NCBI RefSeq assembly: GCF_004365175.1
Contig: NZ_SOCE01000001.1
Coordinates: 1,413,154-1,477,153 of the forward strand
Origin: Kribbella voronezhensis
Lineage (GTDB): Bacteria > Actinomycetota > Actinomycetes > Propionibacteriales > Kribbellaceae
Direction: 5' to 3'
DNA length: 64,000 nt
In this document: piece after piece, positions 17,740-26,808 of the stretch
Layout: every line of letters starts with the position of its first letter
Position numbering within the stretch: position 1 is the stretch's first letter
Made by a program: the position numbers and the translations under genes
Notes under the pieces: generated by a model
The model's input: only the letters and a program-made list of their open reading frames with translations
What the model was told of the DNA's origin: nothing
Databases searched by the model: none

Positions 17740-20700
17740 TTAGGAAGAGGCGAGCCGGGAGGCCAGCCCCTGGGCGAGGTTCTTGCCGGTGGTGGCGTTG
17801 GCGAGCAGGACGAAGCCGTGGCCGGGGCCGGTGCGGCAGATGGTGCCGCCGTAGTAGCCGCGCGGTTCGCCGCCGTGGCCGAACTGCACGTCGTCGCCGT
17901 TCAGCTCGACGGTCGCGCCGAGGCCGAACGAACCGTCCCCGGACGGCGTCAGCATCTGCCGCGCGATCGCCTGCGACAGCAGGGCACGCGGTCGGCCGAG
18001 GTACGACCGGCGGATCTCCAGCGTGAGCGTGGCGATGTCACCGGCCGTGGTCCACAGACCACCCGACGCTGCGTCCGCCCGTACCCGCCAACCGCCTTCC
18101 AGCGGTACGCCGTCAGCCAGGTGACCCAAGGCGACAGCGCGCCCGACCGGGAACGACGGGTCGTAGCTGGACCCCGTCATCCCCAGCGGATCGAGCACGA
18201 GCCGGCGCATCACCGCCTCGAACGGCGATCCCGTGACGTCCTCGATCACCTGCTGCAGTACGACGAAGTTGGCGCCCGCCTTGACGAACTTCTCCCCCGG
18301 CTTGTGCTCACACCGGATCGGCTCGTTGGCCGCGGACCCAGTGCCATTCAGTACGTCGAGCAGCGTCGGCGCCTCGTCGGAAGGCGCCACCCCGCCACCA
18401 GGCGACACTGTGAATCCGGACCGATGACCGAGCAGTTGCCGCAGAGTCACCCGCGGACGACCCGGCACTTCCCAGCTGGTCAGGTAGCTGTGGATGTCCT
18501 CGTCGAGATCAAGTACCCCGTCGTCGACCAGCTTCAATGCGCCGACCGAGCTCACCAGCTTGCTGACCGAAGCCACGGTGAACAGCGTGTCCCCCGTCAC
18601 CGCCTCGCCCCCTTCGGACACCGAGCCGAACGCACGCACGGCAACCAGTTCACCGCCTTCCATCAGGGCGACCGCCGCACCCGGCACCTGGAGCTCCTCC
18701 ATTGCCTGAGGCAACATGTCGACACCGGGTCCGTACCAACTGGCCACCGAAGAGCCCTGCTCGGCCGCAAGCGCGGCATCGACAGCCAGCGCGAGGTGGT
18801 CCAGCCGGTCGCTGTCGTAGTACATGAACAGCGACAGCGGCAGGCCCTTCGCCTTGGCCTTCGAGACCGTCTTCACCAGCAGCATCGAGTAGCCGCCGAG
18901 GTCGAAGAAGTGGTCGAACCGGCCGACCCGCGGGAGGTCGAGCAGCTTCGCCCAGATCTTCGCGAGGATCCGCTCGGTCTCCGTCTTCGGCGGCACGAAG
19001 GCGGGACCCTCCGACGCCTGAGCAGCAGGCTGAGCGGTCAGCCCGGCCCGATCAGCAGCAGGCAGCAGTTCGTACGTGTCCCACCGAGCGTCCGGTGCCT
19101 CGACCAGAGCCTCGAGCGCCTTCCGGTACATCCCGGCCAGCTTGTCGGCCGCTACCCGGTCGAGTGCGTGCGTGTTGGAGCGAACAGCCAAGTACCCGGG
19201 CCCGGTCGCCACCGACAGCGGGAACTCGGTCGTCCCGCTGGCAACGCTCGCGTCCAGTCCCTCGATCCCGCTCCCGTCGGCTCGAGCCGCCACCGACGAG
19301 TAGTCCTGGTAGCTGAAGAACACATCCAGCAACCGGCGCTGCGAACTGAACTCCCGCTGGATCACCGGCATCGGGAAGAACCGGTACGGCCACAGGTCCG
19401 CTTCGGCCGCGAACGTCCGCGCCACCAACTCGCGCCAACTTCCAGCAGTACGGCGATGCGGCACCGGCAACATGTTCAGGTGCATGCCGTACACCCGCTC
19501 AGCGCCTTCAACCGCCGGCCTGATGTGGCAAGTCAGACCGCTGTGGAACTCAGGGCTGTCCGTCAGCGAGCTGAGCACCGCCAGATGAGCAGCGAAGAAC
19601 ACGCTCTTCAACGACGTCTGCGCCTCGGAAGCGACCGCCCGCAACTTCTGCTCCAGATCGGCGTACGACACCTCGATCCGGTACGCCGTACGCTCGCCGG
19701 CCGTGTCTCCCGCCCAGCCGGCCGGGATCGTGAACTTCGGCAGCGCCGCCACCTTCGCCCAGTACGCCCGATCCTCCTCGGACCGCCGTGCCTTGAGCTC
19801 GCCGGCGATCGCGTCGGCGAAGCGCACCGGCGGAGCCTTATAAGCCGCTTGCACATCACCGTCACGGAAGCGCAGGTAGTAGTCCAGCAACTCCATCACC
19901 AGACCGTGATGACTCCAGCCCTCCAGGATCACGTGGTTCTGAGTGACGGTCGCCTCCCAGCTGTGCTCGTCGATCTTGTGGACGGCCAGCCGCAGCAACG
20001 GCGGCACCTCGTGGTCGAAGTGCGTCGCCTGCTCCCTAGCCTTGAAGGATGCGATCGCCTCAGCCTGCGCAGACACAGAGAGACCAGTGAGGTCCTCCAC
20101 GTGCAACGGAAGCTCTGCAGTCGCATAGACCAGTTGCATCGGCACAGAGAAGTTCTCCAGGTCGACGCCGGTTCGCAGTACCTCGTGGCGCTCCAGCAGC
20201 AAAGCCGCCGCCTGACGCAAAGCCTCGACAGACAAGGGCTTCTCGTCGGTGAGCCGGGTCGAGACGACGTTGTGGTAGTTCCGCGGCGTCTCGCTCGACA
20301 ACAGCTCGACCATCATCCCGGTCTGTGCCTCGGACAGCGGATACGCGTCCACAACCCCCGCGGGAACCAACGCCCTGTCATCCGAGGAGATCAACTCGAA
20401 CGGCTGGACAGCAGCCTCGGCGACGACAGCCGGGCGCCCGGTGATCTTCTCGGCGAGAGCAGCCACGGTCCGCAGTTCGAAGACATCCCGTACGCCGGCG
20501 TCCAGCCCGGCGCGGCGAAGCCCGCCGACAACGGAGACGGCACTGATCGAGTCGCCACCAAGATCGAAGAAGCTGTCGTACGCCCCCACCCGATCGATCC
20601 CGAGCGCCTTGCGCCAAACCGCCGCCACCTGCTGCTCCGCCGCCGTCCGCGGAGCCACGAACTGGGCCGGCTCCACGACGAACGAAGGCGCCGGCAACGC

Positions 20701-23700
20701 AGCCCGATCCAGCTTCCCACTCGCGGTGAGCGGCAACGAAGGCAACTGCACAAGCGCCGCAGGCACCATGTACTCCGGCAGCCAGCCGGCCACGACCTCG
20801 CGCAGCTCGTCGAGATCCAGACCCGCACCAGCCGGTACGACGTACGCGACCAGCTTCTTGTCGCCAGGACGGTCCTCCCGGGCGATCACGGTTGCATGCC
20901 CCACAGCCGGGTGCCGCAGGATCGTCGTCTCGACCTCGCCGAGCTCGATCCGGTAGCCGTGGATCTTCACCTGGTCGTCGACCCGGGTCGGGCAGCTCAG
21001 CGTCCCGTCCGCGTTCCAGGCCGCCAGATCGCCGGTCCGGTACATCCGCTCCCCCGGCGCGCCCCACGGACAGGCGACGAACTTCGCGGCCGAGAGATCC
21101 GGACGGTTCAGATAGCCACGGGCGACCTGCGGCCCGGCGACGTACAACTCTCCGACCACGCCGATCGGAGCAGGCTGCAGGTTCGCGTCCAGCACGTAGA
21201 TCCGCAGGTTCGGCATCGGCCGGCCGATCGTGACCGGCCCGTCGGCCAGCGGATCGCCCGGCGCGAAGGTGATCGCCGTACAGGCGACCGTGGTCTCGGT
21301 CGGTCCGTATTCGTTGATCACGGCAACGTTCGGGTTGGCTGTCCGCCAGGCCTGCATGACCTCGCCGAGCAGCGGTTCGCCGCCGGTCATCAACATCCCG
21401 CCGGGCGACCAGGTAGCAGACAGCTCGGCCAGCATCGGCAGGTGACTCGGGGTCACCTTGACGAAGGCCGGCTTGGCCATCGGCTCTTCCTCGGTGCCGT
21501 CCAGGGCTCCGACGACGACAGTGCCACCGAAAGCCAGCGGTCCCCAGAGGGCGTTCACCGTCAGGTCGAACGAGGCCGACGAATGCAGCAGGGACGACTC
21601 CTTGAGTGGCGGGCACTCCTCCGCACACCAGGCCAGGTAGTTCGCGACCTGGCGGTGTTCCAGCACGGCGCCCTTCGGCTTGCCGGTCGAGCCGGACGTG
21701 TAGATCACGTAGATCGCGTTCTCGCGCCGGAGCGGGGAGATCCGGTCCGCGTCGGTGATCGGTCCACCCGACTGATCGGCGTACGACGCTGCGTCGGTCA
21801 GCAACACCGGTACGTCGCCGACGGGCAGCCGGTCGAGCAAGTTGTCGGCCGTGAGCAGCAGGATCGGAGTCGAGTCGGTGAGGACGTACTCGACCCGGTC
21901 GGCCGGGTTCTCCGGGTCGATCGGTACGTAGACACCACCGGCCTTGATGACGGCCAGCAGCGCAACGATCAGCTCGGGCGATCGCGGCAGTGCCACGGCG
22001 ACGCGAGCCTCCGGGCCGACGCCGCGGGCGACCAGCAGGCGGGCCAGCTTGTTCGCCTGCTCGTCGAGTTCGGCGTACGTCAGTTCGAGCCCGGGTGCGA
22101 GCAGCGCGGTCTTGTGCGGGTTCTGGACGACCGAGTTCTCGATCAGTTCGAGCAGGATCGGCGGTTCAGGATCGCCGTCGGGACCGTTGGCGAACTCGCC
22201 GAGCACCTGGGCCGCCTCACCGGCGGGCAGGTGGCTCAGCCGGGCATCGCCTTCGGGGTCAGCGGCCATCGCTTCGAGCACCGAGCGGTAGATCCCGGCC
22301 AGTCGCTCGGCGTTCTCCAGGCTGATGACGCGCGAGTCGGCGGTCAGGATGATGTAGCCACCGCGAGAAGAGACCGTCAGCGGTACCTCGGTGATGCTCT
22401 CGTTCTGCAGGCTCATCCGACGGGCCGCGACGACCGGCATGTCGTCGAGAGACTCGTAGCTCTCGCCGGCGTACGGGTCGACCAGATCGTCGTCGAGCTG
22501 ACGGAAGTCCTGGTAGTTGAAGAACACGTTGATCAGCCGCCGGCCGGAGTCGCGCTGGATCTGCGGCATCGGGTAGCGGCGATGCGGCCAGAGTTCCAGC
22601 TCCCGGGCGAAGGTCTGCTCGACCAGTTCGCGCCAGGTGCGGGCACCCCGCTCGACCGGGAACGGCAGCGTGTTCAGGTACATCCCGTGCACCTTGTCCG
22701 CACCGGCGGCCTCGGGTCGCGCGTCGCAGACCAGCCCGGTGGTGAAGCTGGTCTCGGCGCTCAGCAGGCTCATCACCTTGAGGTGCGCGGCCAGCATCAC
22801 ACTCTTCAGCGACGCGTCGGCCTTGGCGGCCAGGGCCCGCAGCCCGTCTTCCAGGTCCATGCTCCGCGCACCGGCGTACAGGGCGGTCGCTTCGCCGGCC
22901 TCGCCCCAGCCTACGGGCAGCTCGACCGGGTTGTAGCCGGTCGCAACGTTCAGCCAGTAGGCCTTGTCCTCCGCGGAGGCGACGGATGCCAGCTCACCGG
23001 CGATGTAGTCGGCGTACCGGACCTTCGGCACCTCATAGGCCTCGAGCTCCACGCCGTCGCGGATCGCGCGGTAGGTGGTCACGAGCTCCATCAGCAGCGA
23101 GTGGTAGCTCCAGCCCTCGGAGACCGCGTGGCACTCGGTGCTGGTCAGCCACCAGCCGTCGGTCTCGGCTGTCGTGTGCACATGGAAGCGCAGCAGCGCG
23201 GGCGAAGACAGATCGAACGGGTTGGCGCGCTCCGCGGCTCGGAACGCCCGCAGCGCCTCGTCGCGCTGCTCAACAGTCACGTCACCAAGCGACGTGATCC
23301 CGATCGGCATGACGGCTTGGGCGTGGATCAGTTGCAGCGGTCGCGAGTACGAGCTCAGGTCGATCGACGTCCGCAGGTTCTCGTGTCGCTCGACCAGGAT
23401 CGCGGCTGCTCGCTGCAGCGCGGCGGGCGCGAGCGGCTGGTCGTCGAGGATCCGGTGCGAGGTGGTGTTGTGGTAGTGCGCCTCGTCTTCTCCAGCCAGC
23501 ATCTCCGCCACCATGCCGGTCTGCGCTTGAGACAACGGATAGGCATCGGTCACCCCCATCGGTAGCCGTTCGCGGTCGTCCGCCGTGATCAGGGCGAAGG
23601 GAGCGACGAACGTCTCCTCCTTCGCCGCGCGGCCGGTCAGCTTCTCCGCCAGCGCCGCCACGGTGCGGTACTCGAAGACGTCCCAGACCGCCACGTCCAC

Positions 23701-26700
23701 GCCGGTCTCGCGCAGCGCGCCGACCACCGCGACCGCGCTGAGCGAGTCGCCGCCGAGTTCGAAGAAGCTGGTGTGGACATCGACCTCGGTCAGGCCGAGG
23801 ACCTTGCCCCAGACCGCGGCCAACTGCTCCTCGGTCGTCGTCCGGGCGACGACCTTCTCGGTCGAAGGCTGGGACGGTGCTCCCGGTGCGGGCAGCGCCC
23901 GGAGGTCGGTCTTGCCGTTCTCGGTCAGCGGGATCGCGTCCAGTACGACGAAGGCCGACGGCACCATGTACTCCGGCAGCCACTCCTGCACATGCCCCCG
24001 CAACCCGGCCTGGTTCAACTCCACCCCGGCAGCCGGTACGACGTACGCGACGAGCCGCTTGTCGCCGGCCAGCCCGTCGCGGGCGACCACGATCGCCTGG
24101 CTGATCCCCGCGTGCCGCTGCAGTGTCGTCTCGATCTCGCCGAGTTCGATCCGGTAGCCGTGGATCTTGACCTGGTTGTCCACCCGGCTCGGGCAGGTCA
24201 GCGTGCCGTCGAGGTCCCAGGCCGCCAGGTCGCCGGTGCGGTACATCCGCTCGCCGGGCGCACCCCAGGGACAGGCGACGAACTTCTCCGCGGTCAGGTC
24301 GGCACGGTTCAGATACCCGCGCGCGACGCAGTCTCCCGCGACATAGACCTCGCCGACGACCCCGATCGGGGCCGGCCGCAGGAACGCGTCGAGCACGAAG
24401 ATGCGCGAGTTCGGCATCGGCTTGCCGATGGCCAGTCCGCCCGCGGGCAGCTCGTGATCCGGCTCGATCCGCAACGCGGTACAGCCCACGGTCGTCTCGG
24501 TCGGTCCGTACTCGTTGATCACGGTCACGCCGGGATGCTTCGCCCGCCAGGCATCGACCGATTCGCCGGTCAGCGCCTCGCCACCGGTCATCAGGTCGAC
24601 CGTCGGCGAGAACCCGTCCGGCAGCTCGACCAGGAACGGCAGGTGGCTGGGCGTCACCTTGACGAACGTCGGCGCCACCTCGGGAGCGGGCGCACTGCCG
24701 TCGAGCGAACCGATGACCACGTGCCCGCCGAGCACCAGCGGTCCCCACAGAGCGTTCACGGTCAGGTCGAACGACACCGACGAGTGCAGTAGCGAGGAAC
24801 CCGCCAGACCGTCGTACTCGCGGGCGCACCAGGCGAGATAGCCGGACAGCTGCCGGTGCTCGATCACCACACCCTTGGGCCGGCCGGTCGAACCGGAGGT
24901 GTAGATCAGGTACGCCGGGTTGTCGGGGCCGGCCGTCACGCCGAGATCGTCGGTGGACAAGCCGGCGAAGCGGGCCTGGTAGTCGACGGCAACGGTTGGC
25001 ACGGAAGTTGCCGGGAGCCCCGAAGTCGACGCTCCGGAGACCAGGATCAGTTCGGGATCGGAATCTTCGAGGATGTAGCTGTTCCGATCGGCCGGGTAGT
25101 CCGGGTCGATCGGGACGTAGGCGCCACCGGCCTTCAACACCGCCAGTACTGCGACGATCAGGTCGGCGGAGCGCGGCATCGCGACGGCGACCCGCGACTC
25201 AGGCCCGACGCCCTCGTCCACCAGGAACCGCGCCAACTGGTTCGCGCGCCCGTTCAGTTCGCCGTACGACAGTCGCGTCCCGCCGTCGACGACCGCAAGC
25301 TCATCGGCAGCCTGCCGCGCGACCTGGAGATAGACCGGGTCGGTGATCTCCAACTCACCACCACTACTAGCGAACCCGTCGGTCAACTGCTCGAACTCGA
25401 CCGCGCCGTACATCTCCAACGCGGACAGCCTCGTCGTCGGTGCCTCGACCGCGGCCGCGAGGAGCCGGACGAAATGTCCGGCCATCCGCTGCACCGTCGA
25501 CCGGTCGAACAGCGCCGTCGCATACGTCAGTACGCCGTCCAGCGCGCCCTCGGCCGTCTCGGTGAGTTTGAGGTTGAGGTCGAACTTCGCCACGGTGAAG
25601 TCGCTCCGGACCGGCTCGACCACGACCTCGCCGAGCGTGAACGCGTCGGGCTGCGCCTGCCGCACGATGAAGGCGACCTGGAACAGCGGAGGCCGGGACA
25701 TGTCCCGCTCGGGCTGCAACTCGTCCACCAGCTTGGCGAACGGCACGGTCTGGTGGTCGTGCGCGTCCAGCACCCGGGCGCGGGTCTCCTTGACGAGCGA
25801 CTCGAAGGTCGGATCACCGGTCCAGCGGTTGCGGATCACCAGCGTGTTGATGCCGTAACCGATCAGCTGCTGCAGCTCGGGCCGGGTCCGGCCGGAGACA
25901 ACGGTGCCGACGGCAACATCCTGTTCACCGGTGTAGCGCGACAGCATCAACTGGTACGCCGTCAGCATCACCACGAACGGCGTGGTGTCGTGCTGACGAG
26001 CCAGTTCGCGCACCTTCCCCGCCAGCCCGTCCGGGAGGGCGAACGGAAGATCGGCGCCGGCCTTGCTCCGGACGGCCGGGCGAGGCCGGTCCGACGGCAG
26101 GTCGACCGGGCGGATGCCGTCCAGCTGGTCGCGCCACCAGCCGATCTCCTTGGTCAGGTCCTGCGATCGCTGCCAGGCCGCGAAGTCGGCGTACTGAAGC
26201 GGCAGTTCGGCCAGCGAGGGAGTGATGCCGGCCGCGTGCGCGCCGTACAGCTCGCTCAGCTCGGCGGACAGCAGCTCTGTCGACCAGGCGTCACCGGCGA
26301 TGTGGTGGAGTACTACGACCAGCAGGTGATCGTCAGTTGCCGCGCGCAACAGAGTCGCGCGCGCCGGCCATTCGTGCTCGAGATCGAAGCCTGCCGAGGT
26401 CTCCAGCGCGACGAGGTCGGTCAGCTTGGCCTCCCGCTCGGCCGCCGGAACATCGCTGACGTCGACCAGGCCGAGCTCGCTCCCACCGGACGAGTCGACG
26501 ACCTGGACCGGCTCGCCGGCGCGCAACTCGTACCGCGTGCGCAGGATCTCGTGCCGGGCCAGCAGGTCCGACCAGGCAAGGCGCAAAGCGTCGAGGTCGA
26601 GCGGTCCGCGCATCCGCAGGGCGGCGGGCAGCAGGTACTCCGAGCTGTCGGTGTCCAGTCGGTTCAGGAACCACATCTGCTGCTGACCGAACGACAGCGG

Positions 26701-26805
26701 CAGCGGCTTGTCCCGGTCCGCACGGGCGATCGTGGAGCGGTTGCCTCCCCGCCCGCCGGCCAGCCGGCGGCGGAGCAGTTCTTCGCGGGCGTCAGCGGTG
26801 CTCAT
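17740..26805 (-). CDS. NRPS-C, terminal synthetase with fused beta-lactamase-fold domain
   Basis: A 3021-residue synthetase. Order: C (HHIAGDA near 166), A ([11 protein letters not shown] near 631, NEYGPTE near 763), T (LGGDS near 1015), C-like (ECHAVSEGW near 1224), A ([11 protein letters not shown] near 1700, NEYGPTE near 1830), T (LGGDS near 2082), C-like (NHVILEGW near 2290), T (LGGYS near 2637), then a class C beta-lactamase-fold domain from about 2670. The two A domains have nearly the same pocket, DLNKMGEVG and DLNKMGEVA, related to the Asn code. The last module has no A domain. The terminal domain has SVSK near 2744 and GHGG near 2975, but KAG where YxN is expected near 2840. It replaces a normal thioesterase and probably releases or cyclises the peptide (inference). 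The start, ATG 26805, lies just after the NRPS-B stop. Confidence 0.93.
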   Translation of the reverse strand: MSTADAREELLRRRLAGGRGGNRSTIARADRDKPLPLSFGQQQMWFLNRLDTDSSEYLLPAALRMRGPLDLDALRLAWSDLLARHEILRTRYELRAGEPVQVVDSSGGSELGLVDVSDVPAAEREAKLTDLVALETSAGFDLEHEWPARATLLRAATDDHLLVVVLHHIAGDAWSTELLSAELSELYGAHAAGITPSLAELPLQYADFAAWQRSQDLTKEIGWWRDQLDGIRPVDLPSDRPRPAVRSKAGADLPFALPDGLAGKVRELARQHDTTPFVVMLTAYQLMLSRYTGEQDVAVGTVVSGRTRPELQQLIGYGINTLVIRNRWTGDPTFESLVKETRARVLDAHDHQTVPFAKLVDELQPERDMSRPPLFQVAFIVRQAQPDAFTLGEVVVEPVRSDFTVAKFDLNLKLTETAEGALDGVLTYATALFDRSTVQRMAGHFVRLLAAAVEAPTTRLSALEMYGAVEFEQLTDGFASSGGELEITDPVYLQVARQAADELAVVDGGTRLSYGELNGRANQLARFLVDEGVGPESRVAVAMPRSADLIVAVLAVLKAGGAYVPIDPDYPADRNSYILEDSDPELILVSGASTSGLPATSVPTVAVDYQARFAGLSTDDLGVTAGPDNPAYLIYTSGSTGRPKGVVIEHRQLSGYLAWCAREYDGLAGSSLLHSSVSFDLTVNALWGPLVLGGHVVIGSLDGSAPAPEVAPTFVKVTPSHLPFLVELPDGFSPTVDLMTGGEALTGESVDAWRAKHPGVTVINEYGPTETTVGCTALRIEPDHELPAGGLAIGKPMPNSRIFVLDAFLRPAPIGVVGEVYVAGDCVARGYLNRADLTAEKFVACPWGAPGERMYRTGDLAAWDLDGTLTCPSRVDNQVKIHGYRIELGEIETTLQRHAGISQAIVVARDGLAGDKRLVAYVVPAAGVELNQAGLRGHVQEWLPEYMVPSAFVVLDAIPLTENGKTDLRALPAPGAPSQPSTEKVVARTTTEEQLAAVWGKVLGLTEVDVHTSFFELGGDSLSAVAVVGALRETGVDVAVWDVFEYRTVAALAEKLTGRAAKEETFVAPFALITADDRERLPMGVTDAYPLSQAQTGMVAEMLAGEDEAHYHNTTSHRILDDQPLAPAALQRAAAILVERHENLRTSIDLSSYSRPLQLIHAQAVMPIGITSLGDVTVEQRDEALRAFRAAERANPFDLSSPALLRFHVHTTAETDGWWLTSTECHAVSEGWSYHSLLMELVTTYRAIRDGVELEAYEVPKVRYADYIAGELASVASAEDKAYWLNVATGYNPVELPVGWGEAGEATALYAGARSMDLEDGLRALAAKADASLKSVMLAAHLKVMSLLSAETSFTTGLVCDARPEAAGADKVHGMYLNTLPFPVERGARTWRELVEQTFARELELWPHRRYPMPQIQRDSGRRLINVFFNYQDFRQLDDDLVDPYAGESYESLDDMPVVAARRMSLQNESITEVPLTVSSRGGYIILTADSRVISLENAERLAGIYRSVLEAMAADPEGDARLSHLPAGEAAQVLGEFANGPDGDPEPPILLELIENSVVQNPHKTALLAPGLELTYAELDEQANKLARLLVARGVGPEARVAVALPRSPELIVALLAVIKAGGVYVPIDPENPADRVEYVLTDSTPILLLTADNLLDRLPVGDVPVLLTDAASYADQSGGPITDADRISPLRRENAIYVIYTSGSTGKPKGAVLEHRQVANYLAWCAEECPPLKESSLLHSSASFDLTVNALWGPLAFGGTVVVGALDGTEEEPMAKPAFVKVTPSHLPMLAELSATWSPGGMLMTGGEPLLGEVMQAWRTANPNVAVINEYGPTETTVACTAITFAPGDPLADGPVTIGRPMPNLRIYVLDANLQPAPIGVVGELYVAGPQVARGYLNRPDLSAAKFVACPWGAPGERMYRTGDLAAWNADGTLSCPTRVDDQVKIHGYRIELGEVETTILRHPAVGHATVIAREDRPGDKKLVAYVVPAGAGLDLDELREVVAGWLPEYMVPAALVQLPSLPLTASGKLDRAALPAPSFVVEPAQFVAPRTAAEQQVAAVWRKALGIDRVGAYDSFFDLGGDSISAVSVVGGLRRAGLDAGVRDVFELRTVAALAEKITGRPAVVAEAAVQPFELISSDDRALVPAGVVDAYPLSEAQTGMMVELLSSETPRNYHNVVSTRLTDEKPLSVEALRQAAALLLERHEVLRTGVDLENFSVPMQLVYATAELPLHVEDLTGLSVSAQAEAIASFKAREQATHFDHEVPPLLRLAVHKIDEHSWEATVTQNHVILEGWSHHGLVMELLDYYLRFRDGDVQAAYKAPPVRFADAIAGELKARRSEEDRAYWAKVAALPKFTIPAGWAGDTAGERTAYRIEVSYADLEQKLRAVASEAQTSLKSVFFAAHLAVLSSLTDSPEFHSGLTCHIRPAVEGAERVYGMHLNMLPVPHRRTAGSWRELVARTFAAEADLWPYRFFPMPVIQREFSSQRRLLDVFFSYQDYSSVAARADGSGIEGLDASVASGTTEFPLSVATGPGYLAVRSNTHALDRVAADKLAGMYRKALEALVEAPDARWDTYELLPAADRAGLTAQPAAQASEGPAFVPPKTETERILAKIWAKLLDLPRVGRFDHFFDLGGYSMLLVKTVSKAKAKGLPLSLFMYYDSDRLDHLALAVDAALAAEQGSSVASWYGPGVDMLPQAMEELQVPGAAVALMEGGELVAVRAFGSVSEGGEAVTGDTLFTVASVSKLVSSVGALKLVDDGVLDLDEDIHSYLTSWEVPGRPRVTLRQLLGHRSGFTVSPGGGVAPSDEAPTLLDVLNGTGSAANEPIRCEHKPGEKFVKAGANFVVLQQVIEDVTGSPFEAVMRRLVLDPLGMTGSSYDPSFPVGRAVALGHLADGVPLEGGWRVRADAASGGLWTTAGDIATLTLEIRRSYLGRPRALLSQAIARQMLTPSGDGSFGLGATVELNGDDVQFGHGGEPRGYYGGTICRTGPGHGFVLLANATTGKNLAQGLASRLASS

Positions 26806-26808
26806 CGC

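Noticed and set aside
17425..23565. A 2046-codon open reading on the plus strand opposite NRPS-C
   Set aside because: It mirrors the codon pattern of NRPS-C, is Arg/Gln/His-rich without any domain, and is a by-product of high third-position GC.
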